This document shows positions 1-6,250 of a stretch of DNA of 6,339 bases, piece after piece (position 1 is the stretch's first letter; each line of letters opens with the position of its first letter). A program made the position numbers and the translations under genes. A model generated the notes under the pieces. It saw only the letters and a program-made list of their open reading frames with translations. It ran no database searches and was not told the origin of the DNA. The DNA comes from Hyphomonadaceae bacterium (GTDB lineage Bacteria > Pseudomonadota > Alphaproteobacteria > Caulobacterales > Aquidulcibacteraceae): contig JALOSP010000086.1 of NCBI GenBank assembly GCA_025458365.1, forward strand, positions 1 through 6,339. Reading direction: 5' to 3'.

Positions 1-619
1 GCGCTTCCGCGGGGGCATCAGACGCCCAGTTGCGGATCGTGCGGAGCTTGCTGGCAGGCACTCCACGCTCGATCAGCTTTGCTTCCATCCCCTTCGACTG
101 CGGGATCAGGCATGCCGCGCGCCGGTAGACGAAACGACAGAGGCTGGCCAGGGGCGCCTCAAGCTGGCTGGTGCCGCGCAAGCCGGTGGTGACCACCGAG
201 TCCGGCCAGAGATCCTGGATATCCAGTGCCACCGGGACGCGCCAAAGCCAGGCCGCAAGCGTTGCTGCAAGACCAACCGTGATCGGCGGATGGTAGACAT
301 AGATCACATCGAAACGGCGTGAATTGATAAGGCAAAACAAGAGAGCCGAACAAAAGAAGCTGAGGTAATTGAGCGCCCGACCAAGGCTTGAAGCATTGTG
401 ACTGGGGTAGAGCGGCAACCTGTGAACTGTAAATCCGCTACCGGTCTCGCGCCTGTAGGGGGCGATTTTGAAGCCTGGATACAGCTTTCCGCCGGGATAG
501 TTCGGGAACCCCGTTGCGACCTCGACGGTGTGGCCTGCCGCCTTGAGCGCCCTGACAAAGGTCGTGCCTTTGAAAGCGGGCTCTGGTTCGAAAAACTGGG
601 AAAGATACAAGATCCGCAT
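1..619 (-). CDS. GT4 glycosyltransferase, WbuB/WcaI-like (N-terminal half, cut by left edge)
   Basis: A frame without stops runs from an ATG at 617-619 to the left edge, giving 206 residues of a protein that is usually about 400. It starts MRILYLSQFFEPEP, the usual first beta strand of a GT-B fold, so I kept this ATG although no clear Shine-Dalgarno precedes it and the frame stays open further upstream. Visible family signatures are GFPNYPGGKLYPG (residues 37-49), LPLYPSHNASSLGRALNYLS (68-87), a hydrophobic stretch near 88-99 compatible with membrane association, and DIQDLWPDSV (133-142). These match the GT4 WbuB/WcaI group, which transfers sugars from nucleotide donors to undecaprenyl-linked O-antigen or EPS intermediates on the inner face of the cytoplasmic membrane. 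The donor-binding C-terminal domain lies outside the window, so donor and acceptor cannot be named. It is the last visible gene of the leftward operon, 149 bp after glmM. The family call is firm; the exact sugar is unknown. Confidence 0.88.
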   Translation of the reverse strand, partial: MRILYLSQFFEPEPAFKGTTFVRALKAAGHTVEVATGFPNYPGGKLYPGFKIAPYRRETGSGFTVHRLPLYPSHNASSLGRALNYLSFFCSALLFCLINSRRFDVIYVYHPPITVGLAATLAAWLWRVPVALDIQDLWPDSVVTTGLRGTSQLEAPLASLCRFVYRRAACLIPQSKGMEAKLIERGVPASKLRTIRNWASDAPAEA

Positions 620-768
620 CGGTTTGGGCGTCTTTTTTGATGGCCCGTCAAACTCGGGCGCTCTTGCTGCGGGATAGTTCGTGCGCCAGGGCTCGTTGAG
701 AGGCGGGTTCTGCACGCGCAAACACCTTGAAGCAGGATGTTTCTGTCGGGCAGAGGCAGGCGTCAGCC

Positions 769-2124
769 TCAACCGGCCATGCGCCTGCCGCTCATCTCTT
801 CGGCCAGTTCGGCGATGACAGTCTCCAGCAGTGTTGCGTCCGGGGCCTCGCCCATCAGCCTCACCAGTGGCTCGGTCCCAGAAGTGCGCACCACCAGACG
901 GCCACCAGCGGCGGCCAGGCGATCTTCGGCGGCGCTCACGCGGGCTTGCATGGCCGGGTCTGCCAGCGGCGACACCTTGCCATAACGCACGTTCTTCAGC
1001 AGTTGCGGGACCGGCTCGAACATCGAAAGAACTTCTGACGCCTTGCGATCACGCGCCACCATGGCTGCCAGCACCCGCAGCGCCGAAACCAGCCCGTCAC
1101 CAGTGGTGGCGTAGTCAAGAAGGACCACGTGGCCCGATTGCTCGCCTCCCAGATTGCAACCATCCGCGCGCATTCGGGCAACAACTTGCCTGTCACCCAC
1201 ACCAGTCCGGTGCAAGGTGACGCCTTTGCTCTCGATGAAGCGTTCCAGACCCAGGTTGGACATGATGGTCGTGACCACGCCGCCACCGGTCAGTGTCTGA
1301 TCGTCAATCATCCCATTGGCGATTGCGGCAATGATCTGGTCGCCATCAACGATCGTGCCTTTCTCGTCCACGATGATGATCCTGTCAGCATCACCATCAA
1401 GCGCAATCCCGATGTCGGCCCTACGTTCGAGCACAGTGTCGCGCAAGAGCGTCACATTGGTCGAGCCGCAGCCCTTGTTGATATTCATGCCGTCAGGATC
1501 GACCCCAATCTCGACAACCTCGGCCCCAAGTTCGTAGAGTGCCCAAGGGGCGGTCTTGTAGGCGGCGCCGTTGGCGCAATCGACAACCACACGCAAGCCG
1601 TCCAGCGACAGATGGCGCGGGAACGCACCTTTGGCGAACTCGACATATCGGCCAATGCTGTCGCCAAACGACTTCACCTGCCCGACCTGATCGGGGGCGG
1701 CCCGGCGAATCGATCCGGTGTCGTCCAGGAGTTCTTCGATCGCCCGCTCTTCGGCATCGGAAATCTTGAAGCCGTCAGCACCGAACAACTTGATCCCGTT
1801 GTCTTCGTATCCATTGTGCGATGCCGAGATCATCACGCCAAGATCGGCCCGCAGTGATCGGCTGAGCAGGCCAACAGCCGGAGTCGGGATCGGCCCGATG
1901 ATCCGCACATCCATCCCAACTGCAGTAAAGCCGGAAACAAGTGCAAACTCGATCATGTAGCCGGATCGGCGCGTATCCTTGCCGATGATGACTTTCTGGC
2001 GGTGACCATCTCGCTTGAAGACGGTGCCCGCTGCCATTCCCAACGCCATGGCAACTTCCGCTGTCATCGGCCATTCATTGGCGCGACCGCGAATTCCGTC
2101 TGTTCCAAAAAAACGTCGTGACAT
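769..2124 (-). CDS. glmM: Phosphoglucosamine mutase GlmM
   Basis: A complete 451-residue cytosolic enzyme, normal for GlmM, which interconverts glucosamine-6-phosphate and glucosamine-1-phosphate on the way to UDP-GlcNAc. The N-terminus [14 protein letters not shown] is diagnostic of GlmM rather than other alpha-D-phosphohexomutases. All four active-site loops are present: the phosphoserine loop ISASHN with catalytic Ser102, at the same position as in E. coli GlmM; the Mg-binding loop DGDADR (243-248); the sugar-binding loop GGEQSGH (326-332); and the phosphate-binding loop RTSGTEP (413-419). Residue 105, after SASHN, is Gly where E. coli has Pro. The ATG at 2122-2124 has a GGAG eight bases upstream. 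It lies 73 bp after the epimerase gene and 149 bp before the glycosyltransferase, all on the same strand, so co-transcription is likely. Because glmM is essential and often sits apart from EPS genes, this could be the only copy or a dedicated second copy; the window cannot decide. Confidence 0.96.
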   Translation of the reverse strand: MSRRFFGTDGIRGRANEWPMTAEVAMALGMAAGTVFKRDGHRQKVIIGKDTRRSGYMIEFALVSGFTAVGMDVRIIGPIPTPAVGLLSRSLRADLGVMISASHNGYEDNGIKLFGADGFKISDAEERAIEELLDDTGSIRRAAPDQVGQVKSFGDSIGRYVEFAKGAFPRHLSLDGLRVVVDCANGAAYKTAPWALYELGAEVVEIGVDPDGMNINKGCGSTNVTLLRDTVLERRADIGIALDGDADRIIIVDEKGTIVDGDQIIAAIANGMIDDQTLTGGGVVTTIMSNLGLERFIESKGVTLHRTGVGDRQVVARMRADGCNLGGEQSGHVVLLDYATTGDGLVSALRVLAAMVARDRKASEVLSMFEPVPQLLKNVRYGKVSPLADPAMQARVSAAEDRLAAAGGRLVVRTSGTEPLVRLMGEAPDATLLETVIAELAEEMSGRRMAG

Positions 2125-2132
2125 ACAAACTG

Positions 2133-2136
2133 CTCC
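2133..2136 (-). promoter_or_regulatory. Ribosome binding site of glmM
   Basis: On the minus strand GGAG lies eight bases before the glmM ATG at 2122-2124. It is the clearest Shine-Dalgarno among the leftward genes. It supports this start, which also matches the conserved GlmM N-terminus. Confidence 0.65.
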
Positions 2137-2197
2137 AAATCCGCCGGTGCGCGGCGCTTATCACAAATTCACAGCATGAACATGAATGCCGCACGCT

Positions 2198-3250
2198 TCA
2201 GTGCATGGCCGGGAGGACCCCTTCGATGGCCGATTTGGCACTGTAGTCGACGTACCAGTCTGCAAAACGCTCCAGGCCCTCGGCCAGCGGGGTTTCAGGC
2301 ACCTTTCCGATCAGCTGGTGAAGAAGTGCTGTGGAAGCGTCAGTGGCTAAAACATCGCCAGCCTGCATGGGGGCCATGGTCCTGATGGCGGCTTTCGCGA
2401 ACGCGTGCTCCATGGCGGCGATAAAGTCATTCAACCCGACGGGCCGTCCGCCTGCGATATTCACGACACGGCACGGCGCGACGGGTGAAAGCGTATCCCC
2501 CGTCAGAGGCTTGCCGCCAGGCACCGCATCAATCAGCCGGGTCACAGCCTCCACCAGATCGTCCACATAGGTGAAGTCCCGCATCATCTCGCCACCGTTG
2601 AACACCTCGATCGGTTCACCGGCAAGAATGGCTCGGGCGAACTTCATCGGGGCCATGTCTGGCCTGCCCCAGGGTCCATAAACCGTGAAGAACCGGAAGA
2701 ATGTCGTCGGAATGCCGAACAGGTGGCTGTAGGAATGACCGATCAGTTCCATCGAGCCTTTGGTCGCGGCATAGAGTGAAACAGGGTGAACCGCGCGATC
2801 GGTTTCCTGAAACGGCGTGACGGTATTGGCGCCATAGACCGAGCTGGTCGACGCTGCGACAAGGTGCGAGACAGGGTGATTGCGCGCGAGCTCGAACGTG
2901 TTGTGACTGCCGATCAGGTTGGCGGAAATGTAATCGTCGGGATGGTCGATACTGTATCGCACCCCGGCTTGAGCTGCCAGATGCACAACAACATCAGGCT
3001 TGAACCCTGCCCATGCCGCTTCGTAGGCTGGTCTGTCTGCAATGGACAGCCGCACCATGCTGAACGCCGGATCGCTTTCAAGACTGCGGGCGCGCGCTTC
3101 TTTCAGCCTCACGTCATAATACGGGCTGAAACTGTCGATGCCCAGAACGGTCCAGCCGTCGCGCAGCAGGCGGCTGGCAACATGGAAGCCGATAAACCCG
3201 GCCGCGCCGGTGATCAGCACCCGCCTGCGCGATTGAAGTACTGCCATCAT
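2198..3250 (-). CDS. UDP-glucuronate 4-epimerase-like NAD-dependent SDR
   Basis: An extended short-chain dehydrogenase/reductase of 350 residues from the chosen start. Motifs in order: NAD-binding TGAAGFIG (14-21); HLAAQAGVRYSI (90-101); ASTSSVYGAN with the catalytic Ser region (134-142); YAATK with catalytic Tyr160 and Lys164; the substrate-loop motif RFFTVYGPWGRPDMAPMKFA (186-205); and RDFTYVDD (224-231). YSHLFGIPTTFFRFFTVYGPWGRPDMA is in pattern the UDP-GlcA 4-epimerase (CapI/LspL) signature, so the expected reaction is UDP-GlcA to UDP-GalA in the cytosol; a related uronic or amino-uronic substrate is possible. The frame can be extended to an ATG at 3314-3316 or a TTG at 3317-3319. I preferred the tandem ATGs at 3248-3250 and 3245-3247 because the extra residues are not family-like and no Shine-Dalgarno precedes the longer starts; a weak GAG precedes the tandem ATGs. 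It sits between the aminotransferase and glmM on the same strand. Confidence 0.9.
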   Translation of the reverse strand: MMAVLQSRRRVLITGAAGFIGFHVASRLLRDGWTVLGIDSFSPYYDVRLKEARARSLESDPAFSMVRLSIADRPAYEAAWAGFKPDVVVHLAAQAGVRYSIDHPDDYISANLIGSHNTFELARNHPVSHLVAASTSSVYGANTVTPFQETDRAVHPVSLYAATKGSMELIGHSYSHLFGIPTTFFRFFTVYGPWGRPDMAPMKFARAILAGEPIEVFNGGEMMRDFTYVDDLVEAVTRLIDAVPGGKPLTGDTLSPVAPCRVVNIAGGRPVGLNDFIAAMEHAFAKAAIRTMAPMQAGDVLATDASTALLHQLIGKVPETPLAEGLERFADWYVDYSAKSAIEGVLPAMH

Positions 3251-3328
3251 CAGTCTCGTTATCACTGATCCGGGGCCAGAGGGCGACTGGATCACACGGT
3301 TGGTGCGCACCAACATCAACCGTTACAC

Positions 3329-3344
3329 GCGGTACTGGTACCGC
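3329..3344. repeat. Perfect 7-bp inverted repeat after the aminotransferase stop
   Basis: GCGGTAC and GTACCGC are separated by two bases, which in practice is a 6-bp stem with a CTGG/CCAG tetraloop. On the minus strand it starts two bases after the aminotransferase TAA (3347-3349), between that gene and the epimerase. No T-run follows it in that direction, so it is not a canonical terminator of the operon, but it could be an RNA-processing or 3'-end-stabilising hairpin. On the plus strand it is followed by TTTT, so it might stop antisense transcription. Confidence 0.4.
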
Positions 3345-3346
3345 TT

Positions 3347-4507
3347 TTAGGCAGAATAGCCAATGACTGCCGCAATGACCGCGTCCTGCGTGGCTTCGTC
3401 GAGATAAGGATGCATCGGCAGGCTGAGTACGCTGGCTGCCTTGGCGTCGGAGACAGGCAGGCCACCGGGCGCCATCGGGTAGTGCGCGTAGGGCCCCTGA
3501 CGATGCATCGGAACCGGATAATAGACCATTGCTGGAATGCCCTGCGACTTCAAATGTTCGATCAGACCCGCCCTGTTGTCGTGCTCGATCGTGTATTGCG
3601 CCCAGGTCGAGACAAATCCGTCAGGCACATGCGGGATCTGCTTAACATGGCCCGCCAGCGCTGCGTTGTAACGCGCTGCAACCCGGTTGCGGGCCTCGAT
3701 CTCGTCGGCAAAGATGGCCAGCTTCTGGATCAGGATCGCAGCCTGAATGGAATCCAGTCGCGAATTGATGCCAACCCGCATGTTGAGATACCGTGGATCA
3801 TGCTCGAACTTGTGGGTGGCGAGATCCTCTGGCGTGGCCTTGCCGTGGACGCGGTAGCTGTCGATCAGGTTCGCCAGGGCCGTGTCATTGGTCAGAACCG
3901 CACCACCGTCGCCATAGCAACCCAGCGGCTTGGCCGGGAAAAAGCTGGTCGTCACGGCATCGGCCCAGTCGGTGGGGTGCCGGCCATCAATGGTGGTGCC
4001 GAAGCCTTGAGCGGAGTCCGCGATCAGCTTCATGCCATGCTTGTCGGCAATAGCACGGAGCGCGCGGTAATCTGCAGCCTGCCCAAACAAGCACACCCCG
4101 ATGATTACTTTCGGCACCAGTTTTCCCTCGGCCTTCACCATCGTGATGGCAGCCTCCAGGCTGTCGGGGTCCATGTTGTAGGTGTCGGGTTTGATGTCCA
4201 CGAAGACCGGTGTGGCGCCTTCCCAAGGGATGATCTCTGCCGTGGCGCAGAAAGTGAAGGAAGGGCAGAACACTGCATCGCCCGGGCCCACGCCCCACGC
4301 CATCAAGGGCAGGACCAGAGCATCGGTCCCATTGGCGCAACCGAGCGCATGTTTTGCCGAACTGAATGTCGCCAGCTCCTGTTCGAACTGGCTGACCCAC
4401 GGTCCCATGACATAGCGTCCATCGTGCACCACCTCGAGCACAGCTTTGTCGATCCGGTCGGCGATGCGGGCGCGCTGGGCTTGCAGGTCTATGAAAGCAA
4501 TCGACAT
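3347..4507 (-). CDS. DegT/DnrJ/EryC1/StrS-family sugar aminotransferase, WbpE-like
   Basis: A 386-residue PLP-dependent aminotransferase, full length for the family. Signatures from the chosen start are FIDLQAQRARI near the N-terminus, CANGTDAL (57-64, PLP phosphate contact), ADSAQGFG (163-170, Asp164 to the pyridine nitrogen), SFFPAKPLGCYGDGG with the PLP-binding Lys193, GINSRLDSIQAAIL (246-259), and SLPMHPYL near the end. The match to Pseudomonas aeruginosa WbpE is remembered closely along the whole chain, especially SFFPxKPLGCYGDGGA and LPMHPYL. WbpE transfers an amino group from glutamate to UDP-3-keto-GlcNAcA in the UDP-ManNAc(3NAc)A pathway. The exact substrate here is inferred, and the partner enzymes are not in view. 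The frame opens upstream to a TTG at 4538-4540, but the ATG at 4505-4507 gives the usual MSIAFIDL start, so I chose it. It is the first gene of the leftward operon and is divergent from the export gene. Confidence 0.92.
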   Translation of the reverse strand: MSIAFIDLQAQRARIADRIDKAVLEVVHDGRYVMGPWVSQFEQELATFSSAKHALGCANGTDALVLPLMAWGVGPGDAVFCPSFTFCATAEIIPWEGATPVFVDIKPDTYNMDPDSLEAAITMVKAEGKLVPKVIIGVCLFGQAADYRALRAIADKHGMKLIADSAQGFGTTIDGRHPTDWADAVTTSFFPAKPLGCYGDGGAVLTNDTALANLIDSYRVHGKATPEDLATHKFEHDPRYLNMRVGINSRLDSIQAAILIQKLAIFADEIEARNRVAARYNAALAGHVKQIPHVPDGFVSTWAQYTIEHDNRAGLIEHLKSQGIPAMVYYPVPMHRQGPYAHYPMAPGGLPVSDAKAASVLSLPMHPYLDEATQDAVIAAVIGYSA

Positions 4508-4594
4508 GTGCACCACACTCTGATCATGCCCGACACACAATCGCGGGCTCTCGCGCGCCTGCCTCTAACCCCATTGCCCGCAAACTCAAATCAG

Positions 4595-4607
4595 ACTGTA
4601 TGACAGT
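4595..4607. repeat. Short inverted repeat, possible operator
   Basis: ACTGT and ACAGT form a perfect 5-bp dyad around ATG. It lies in the divergent promoter region about 90 bp upstream of the aminotransferase start. The arms are short enough to arise by chance, and no regulator gene is present to pair with it. Confidence 0.15.
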
Positions 4608-4697
4608 TGGTTGCGGCGCGAGCGTCGGCCCTGCTGCCTGTGGTTGCTACGGCCAGAAACCTCCGTCCTGAAGCGCAACCCAGATCAATCAACGCGC

Positions 4698-4736
4698 GAG
4701 CGGCTCAGGCGCGGGGCGGCGTGGCGCCAGCCGCTC
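4698..4736. repeat. GC-rich imperfect hairpin upstream of the export gene
   Basis: An 8-bp perfect outer stem (GAGCGGCT with AGCCGCTC) is followed by a two-base bulge and a further 5-bp stem (GGCGC with GCGCC), closing an 11-base loop. It sits 86 bases before the export gene ATG. It has no T-run on either strand, so it is not a standard terminator. It could be a leader structure if transcription starts upstream of it, or a DNA-level dyad. Function is unknown. Confidence 0.35.
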
Positions 4737-4772
4737 ATACAGCTTGCGTCGACAAGGTCTTGCGCGGTATGA

Positions 4773-4790
4773 GCCGGGCGCGTTTCCGGC
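4773..4790 (+). repeat. Small hairpin just before the export gene ribosome binding site
   Basis: GCCGG and CCGGC form a 5-bp stem with an 8-base loop, ending 18 bases before the GGTGATC element. In the mRNA it would be close to the translation start. Short GC-rich stems are common in such DNA, so this is tentative. Confidence 0.2.
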
Positions 4791-4808
4791 GCCGCAAATC
4801 CAGAACCT

Positions 4809-4815
4809 GGTGATC
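4809..4815 (+). promoter_or_regulatory. Likely ribosome binding site of the export gene
   Basis: GGTGATC matches the 3' part of the extended Shine-Dalgarno (GGAGGTGATC) and lies seven bases before the ATG at 4823. No GGAG-type core is present. The TGA within it (4811-4813) is an in-frame stop, so the coding region cannot begin further upstream. This fixes the ATG at 4823 as the first possible start. Confidence 0.5.
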
Positions 4816-4822
4816 CTTAGTC

Positions 4823-6199
4823 ATGCGCAAATCCATTCCGATTGTCGTCTTGGTGCCGCTTTTGAGCGCATGTGGAACGATCGGCGCCACGCTACCTGGC
4901 ACGCCGCCCACGGCTCAGGCATTGCCGGAAGGCTTTGAAGTCGCTCGTCAGCCAAGTCCCGTGACAGCGGGCATGGCCTCGGTGGTCCCGCCGCTGGCAG
5001 CAGGTGCAGTCACGGTCGGCACAGGGGCGGTCAGTTCGGGCGCCATCATTGCGCCTTCGGCAACATCGGTCCGGTCGGCTCCATCGGGCGGCGAAGCGAT
5101 TGTCAGGACCCGTCCGCGCCCGGGGTCGGCTGAGGCTGGTGACGGGCTTGGCCCGCTGGACATGATCAGCGTCGAGGTGTTCGGCATCCCTGACTTGAGC
5201 CGCAACGTGGAAGTCAACGGTGCGGGCGAAATCCAGCTGCCGCTGATCGGGCCGGTTCAGGTCGAGGGGCTGACGCCCGATCAGGCCGCCAGAACAATCG
5301 AGAACCGGTATCGTGGACGCTACGTGGTCAATCCAAGCGTCTCTATCCGGGTCACACAGCGTCAAGCCAGGCTGCTGTCGGTGACCGGCGCCGTCGAACG
5401 CCCCGGTGTCTATCCTTTTTCAGGCCCCACAACCCTGTTGCAGGGGCTGGCTTTGGGGGGTGGTTTCGATGTGGATGGTGCTGCCTCGGTGGTTCAGCTT
5501 CTGCGCACCGGCAATGGTCAGGACAGGCTGCTGTCCTATGATGTAAAGGCCATTGAAGCCGGTCTTGTTGCTGATCCCTGGCTCATTCCGGGTGACCGGA
5601 TTATCGTGCAAAGCAGCCCCCGCGTCGTTACGGTTGCCGGGTTCGTCAAGGAACCGGGGGTTTACCCGTTCCAGGGTGCGCTCACCCTGACCCAGGCGAT
5701 TTCCCTCGGCGGCGGGCAACTTGCCAATGCCGATCTCCGCTCGGTCAATATCATCAGGACCGTCGAAGGCCGGGATCAGATCAGCGGGCATGATCTTGGC
5801 GCGATCGTTGGCGGGCGGGCCGCCGACCCTGTGGTTGTTCCCGGTGATCGCGTCATTGTCAGCGCCGTGAACCAAGCAGTCACGGTCGACGGGGCTGTGA
5901 CGGAGCCCACGACGATCGACTGGCAGCAGGGTCTGACCTTGTCACGTGCCATTGCGCAAGCCAAGGGCATGTCACCCCAGGCCGCTGCCGGCCGGGTTGC
6001 AGTCCTGCGGATGATCGATGGCCAGCTGAAAGTTGCACAGTTCGACATGCGCACCATCAATGCGGGCACGTCTCCCGACCCCGCCCTGTTGCCCGATGAC
6101 CGGGTCGTGGTGGGTGAGTCACAAACTGCAAGACTGATCCGTGATTATGCGCCGCTGGCCAATGTATTCTATCTGCTCAGCCTTGGGATCAACAGATAG
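4823..6199 (+). CDS. Wza-type polysaccharide export lipoprotein with three SLBB repeats
   Basis: A 458-residue exported protein. Residues 1-17 form a lipoprotein signal (basic MRK, hydrophobic core, lipobox LSAC with Cys17), so the mature protein should be lipidated and placed in the outer membrane. Residues 18-106 are an Ala/Gly/Ser/Pro/Val-rich linker, long for this family. A Poly_export (BexD/CtrA/Wza) domain spans about 107-180 (GPLDMISVEVFGIPDLS, then LPLIGPV). Three SLBB repeats follow, with V-x-G-x-V starting at 187, 271 and 355 and the DPxxxPxDR motif at 251, 335 and 419, so the period is exactly 84 residues. The C-terminal segment (about 435-456) could form the membrane-spanning helix known from Wza. 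The family forms octameric export channels for capsule or EPS. The start is fixed by an in-frame stop just upstream and by the signal peptide. It is divergent from the sugar-nucleotide operon. No wzc-like partner follows, because a transposase end begins 51 bp downstream. Confidence 0.94.
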   Translation: MRKSIPIVVLVPLLSACGTIGATLPGTPPTAQALPEGFEVARQPSPVTAGMASVVPPLAAGAVTVGTGAVSSGAIIAPSATSVRSAPSGGEAIVRTRPRPGSAEAGDGLGPLDMISVEVFGIPDLSRNVEVNGAGEIQLPLIGPVQVEGLTPDQAARTIENRYRGRYVVNPSVSIRVTQRQARLLSVTGAVERPGVYPFSGPTTLLQGLALGGGFDVDGAASVVQLLRTGNGQDRLLSYDVKAIEAGLVADPWLIPGDRIIVQSSPRVVTVAGFVKEPGVYPFQGALTLTQAISLGGGQLANADLRSVNIIRTVEGRDQISGHDLGAIVGGRAADPVVVPGDRVIVSAVNQAVTVDGAVTEPTTIDWQQGLTLSRAIAQAKGMSPQAAAGRVAVLRMIDGQLKVAQFDMRTINAGTSPDPALLPDDRVVVGESQTARLIRDYAPLANVFYLLSLGINR

Positions 6200-6201
6200 G
6201 A

Positions 6202-6244
6202 CTAGACCATCATGCCGTTTCTATGAAACAGCATGATGGTCTAG
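6202..6244. terminator. Near-perfect hairpin between convergent genes, CTAG at both ends
   Basis: The arms CTAGACCATCATGC (6202-6215) and GCATGATGGTCTAG (6231-6244) are perfect reverse complements. Inside them, after one C/A mismatch, GTTTC (6217-6221) pairs with GAAAC (6225-6229) around a TAT loop, so 19 of 20 positions pair. It occupies nearly all of the 51 bp between the export gene stop (6199) and the transposase stop (6251), which are convergent, so it could end transcription from both sides even though no T-run follows. It may equally be the terminal structure of the neighbouring insertion sequence; both CTAG ends carry the TA dinucleotide that IS630-family elements target and duplicate. 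Confidence 0.6.
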
Positions 6245-6250
6245 AGTCTG

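Larger units (their letters stand above)
4508..4822. promoter_or_regulatory. Divergent intergenic region between the aminotransferase operon and the export gene
   Basis: These 315 bp separate two divergently transcribed genes and should hold both promoters. I see no convincing protein gene: the short open frames across it have no recognisable content. Candidate plus-strand promoter elements are TTGCGT (4744-4749) and TATGAG (4768-4773), 18 bp apart; this is a weak match. The part nearest the export gene is GC-rich and contains two hairpin-forming repeats (4698-4736 and 4773-4790). A short ACTGT-ATG-ACAGT repeat lies at 4595-4607. No promoter is clear enough to place on the minus strand. Confidence 0.55.

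Noticed and set aside
304..651. A 115-codon minus-strand open frame over the glycosyltransferase start
   Set aside because: It is in a different frame from the recognisable GT4 protein that starts at 619 and gives no recognisable protein.
643..659. A GCCCG/CGGGC 5-bp dyad between glmM and the glycosyltransferase, near a run of A/T
   Set aside because: On the minus strand the tract after it is A-rich, not T-rich, and the stem is short, so it is not a credible terminator for glmM.
753..770. A GAGGC/GCCTC dyad overlapping the glmM stop codon
   Set aside because: The stem is only 5 bp with an 8-base loop and no T-run, which is easily a chance occurrence in this GC-rich sequence.
1129..1857. A 242-codon open frame on the plus strand, antisense to glmM
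   Set aside because: It is fully contained within glmM, whose active-site motifs are all intact, and its translation shows no recognisable domain or ribosome site.
3251..3319. A longer epimerase start (TTG at 3319 or ATG at 3316), adding 22-23 residues
   Set aside because: The added residues do not resemble the family, whose members begin shortly before TGAAGFIG, and no ribosome site precedes those codons. It remains possible because it would shorten the gap to the aminotransferase.
3410..4603. A 397-codon open frame on the plus strand, antisense to the aminotransferase
   Set aside because: It lies across the well-conserved aminotransferase in the opposite direction, and its translation has the Arg/His/Gly-rich, domain-free look of a shadow frame in GC-rich DNA.
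4607..4813. A 68-codon plus-strand open frame in the divergent intergenic region
   Set aside because: It has an Arg/Ala-rich composition and no family-like motif, it begins with a non-ATG codon, and it overlaps the hairpin region. It reads as noise from GC-rich DNA.
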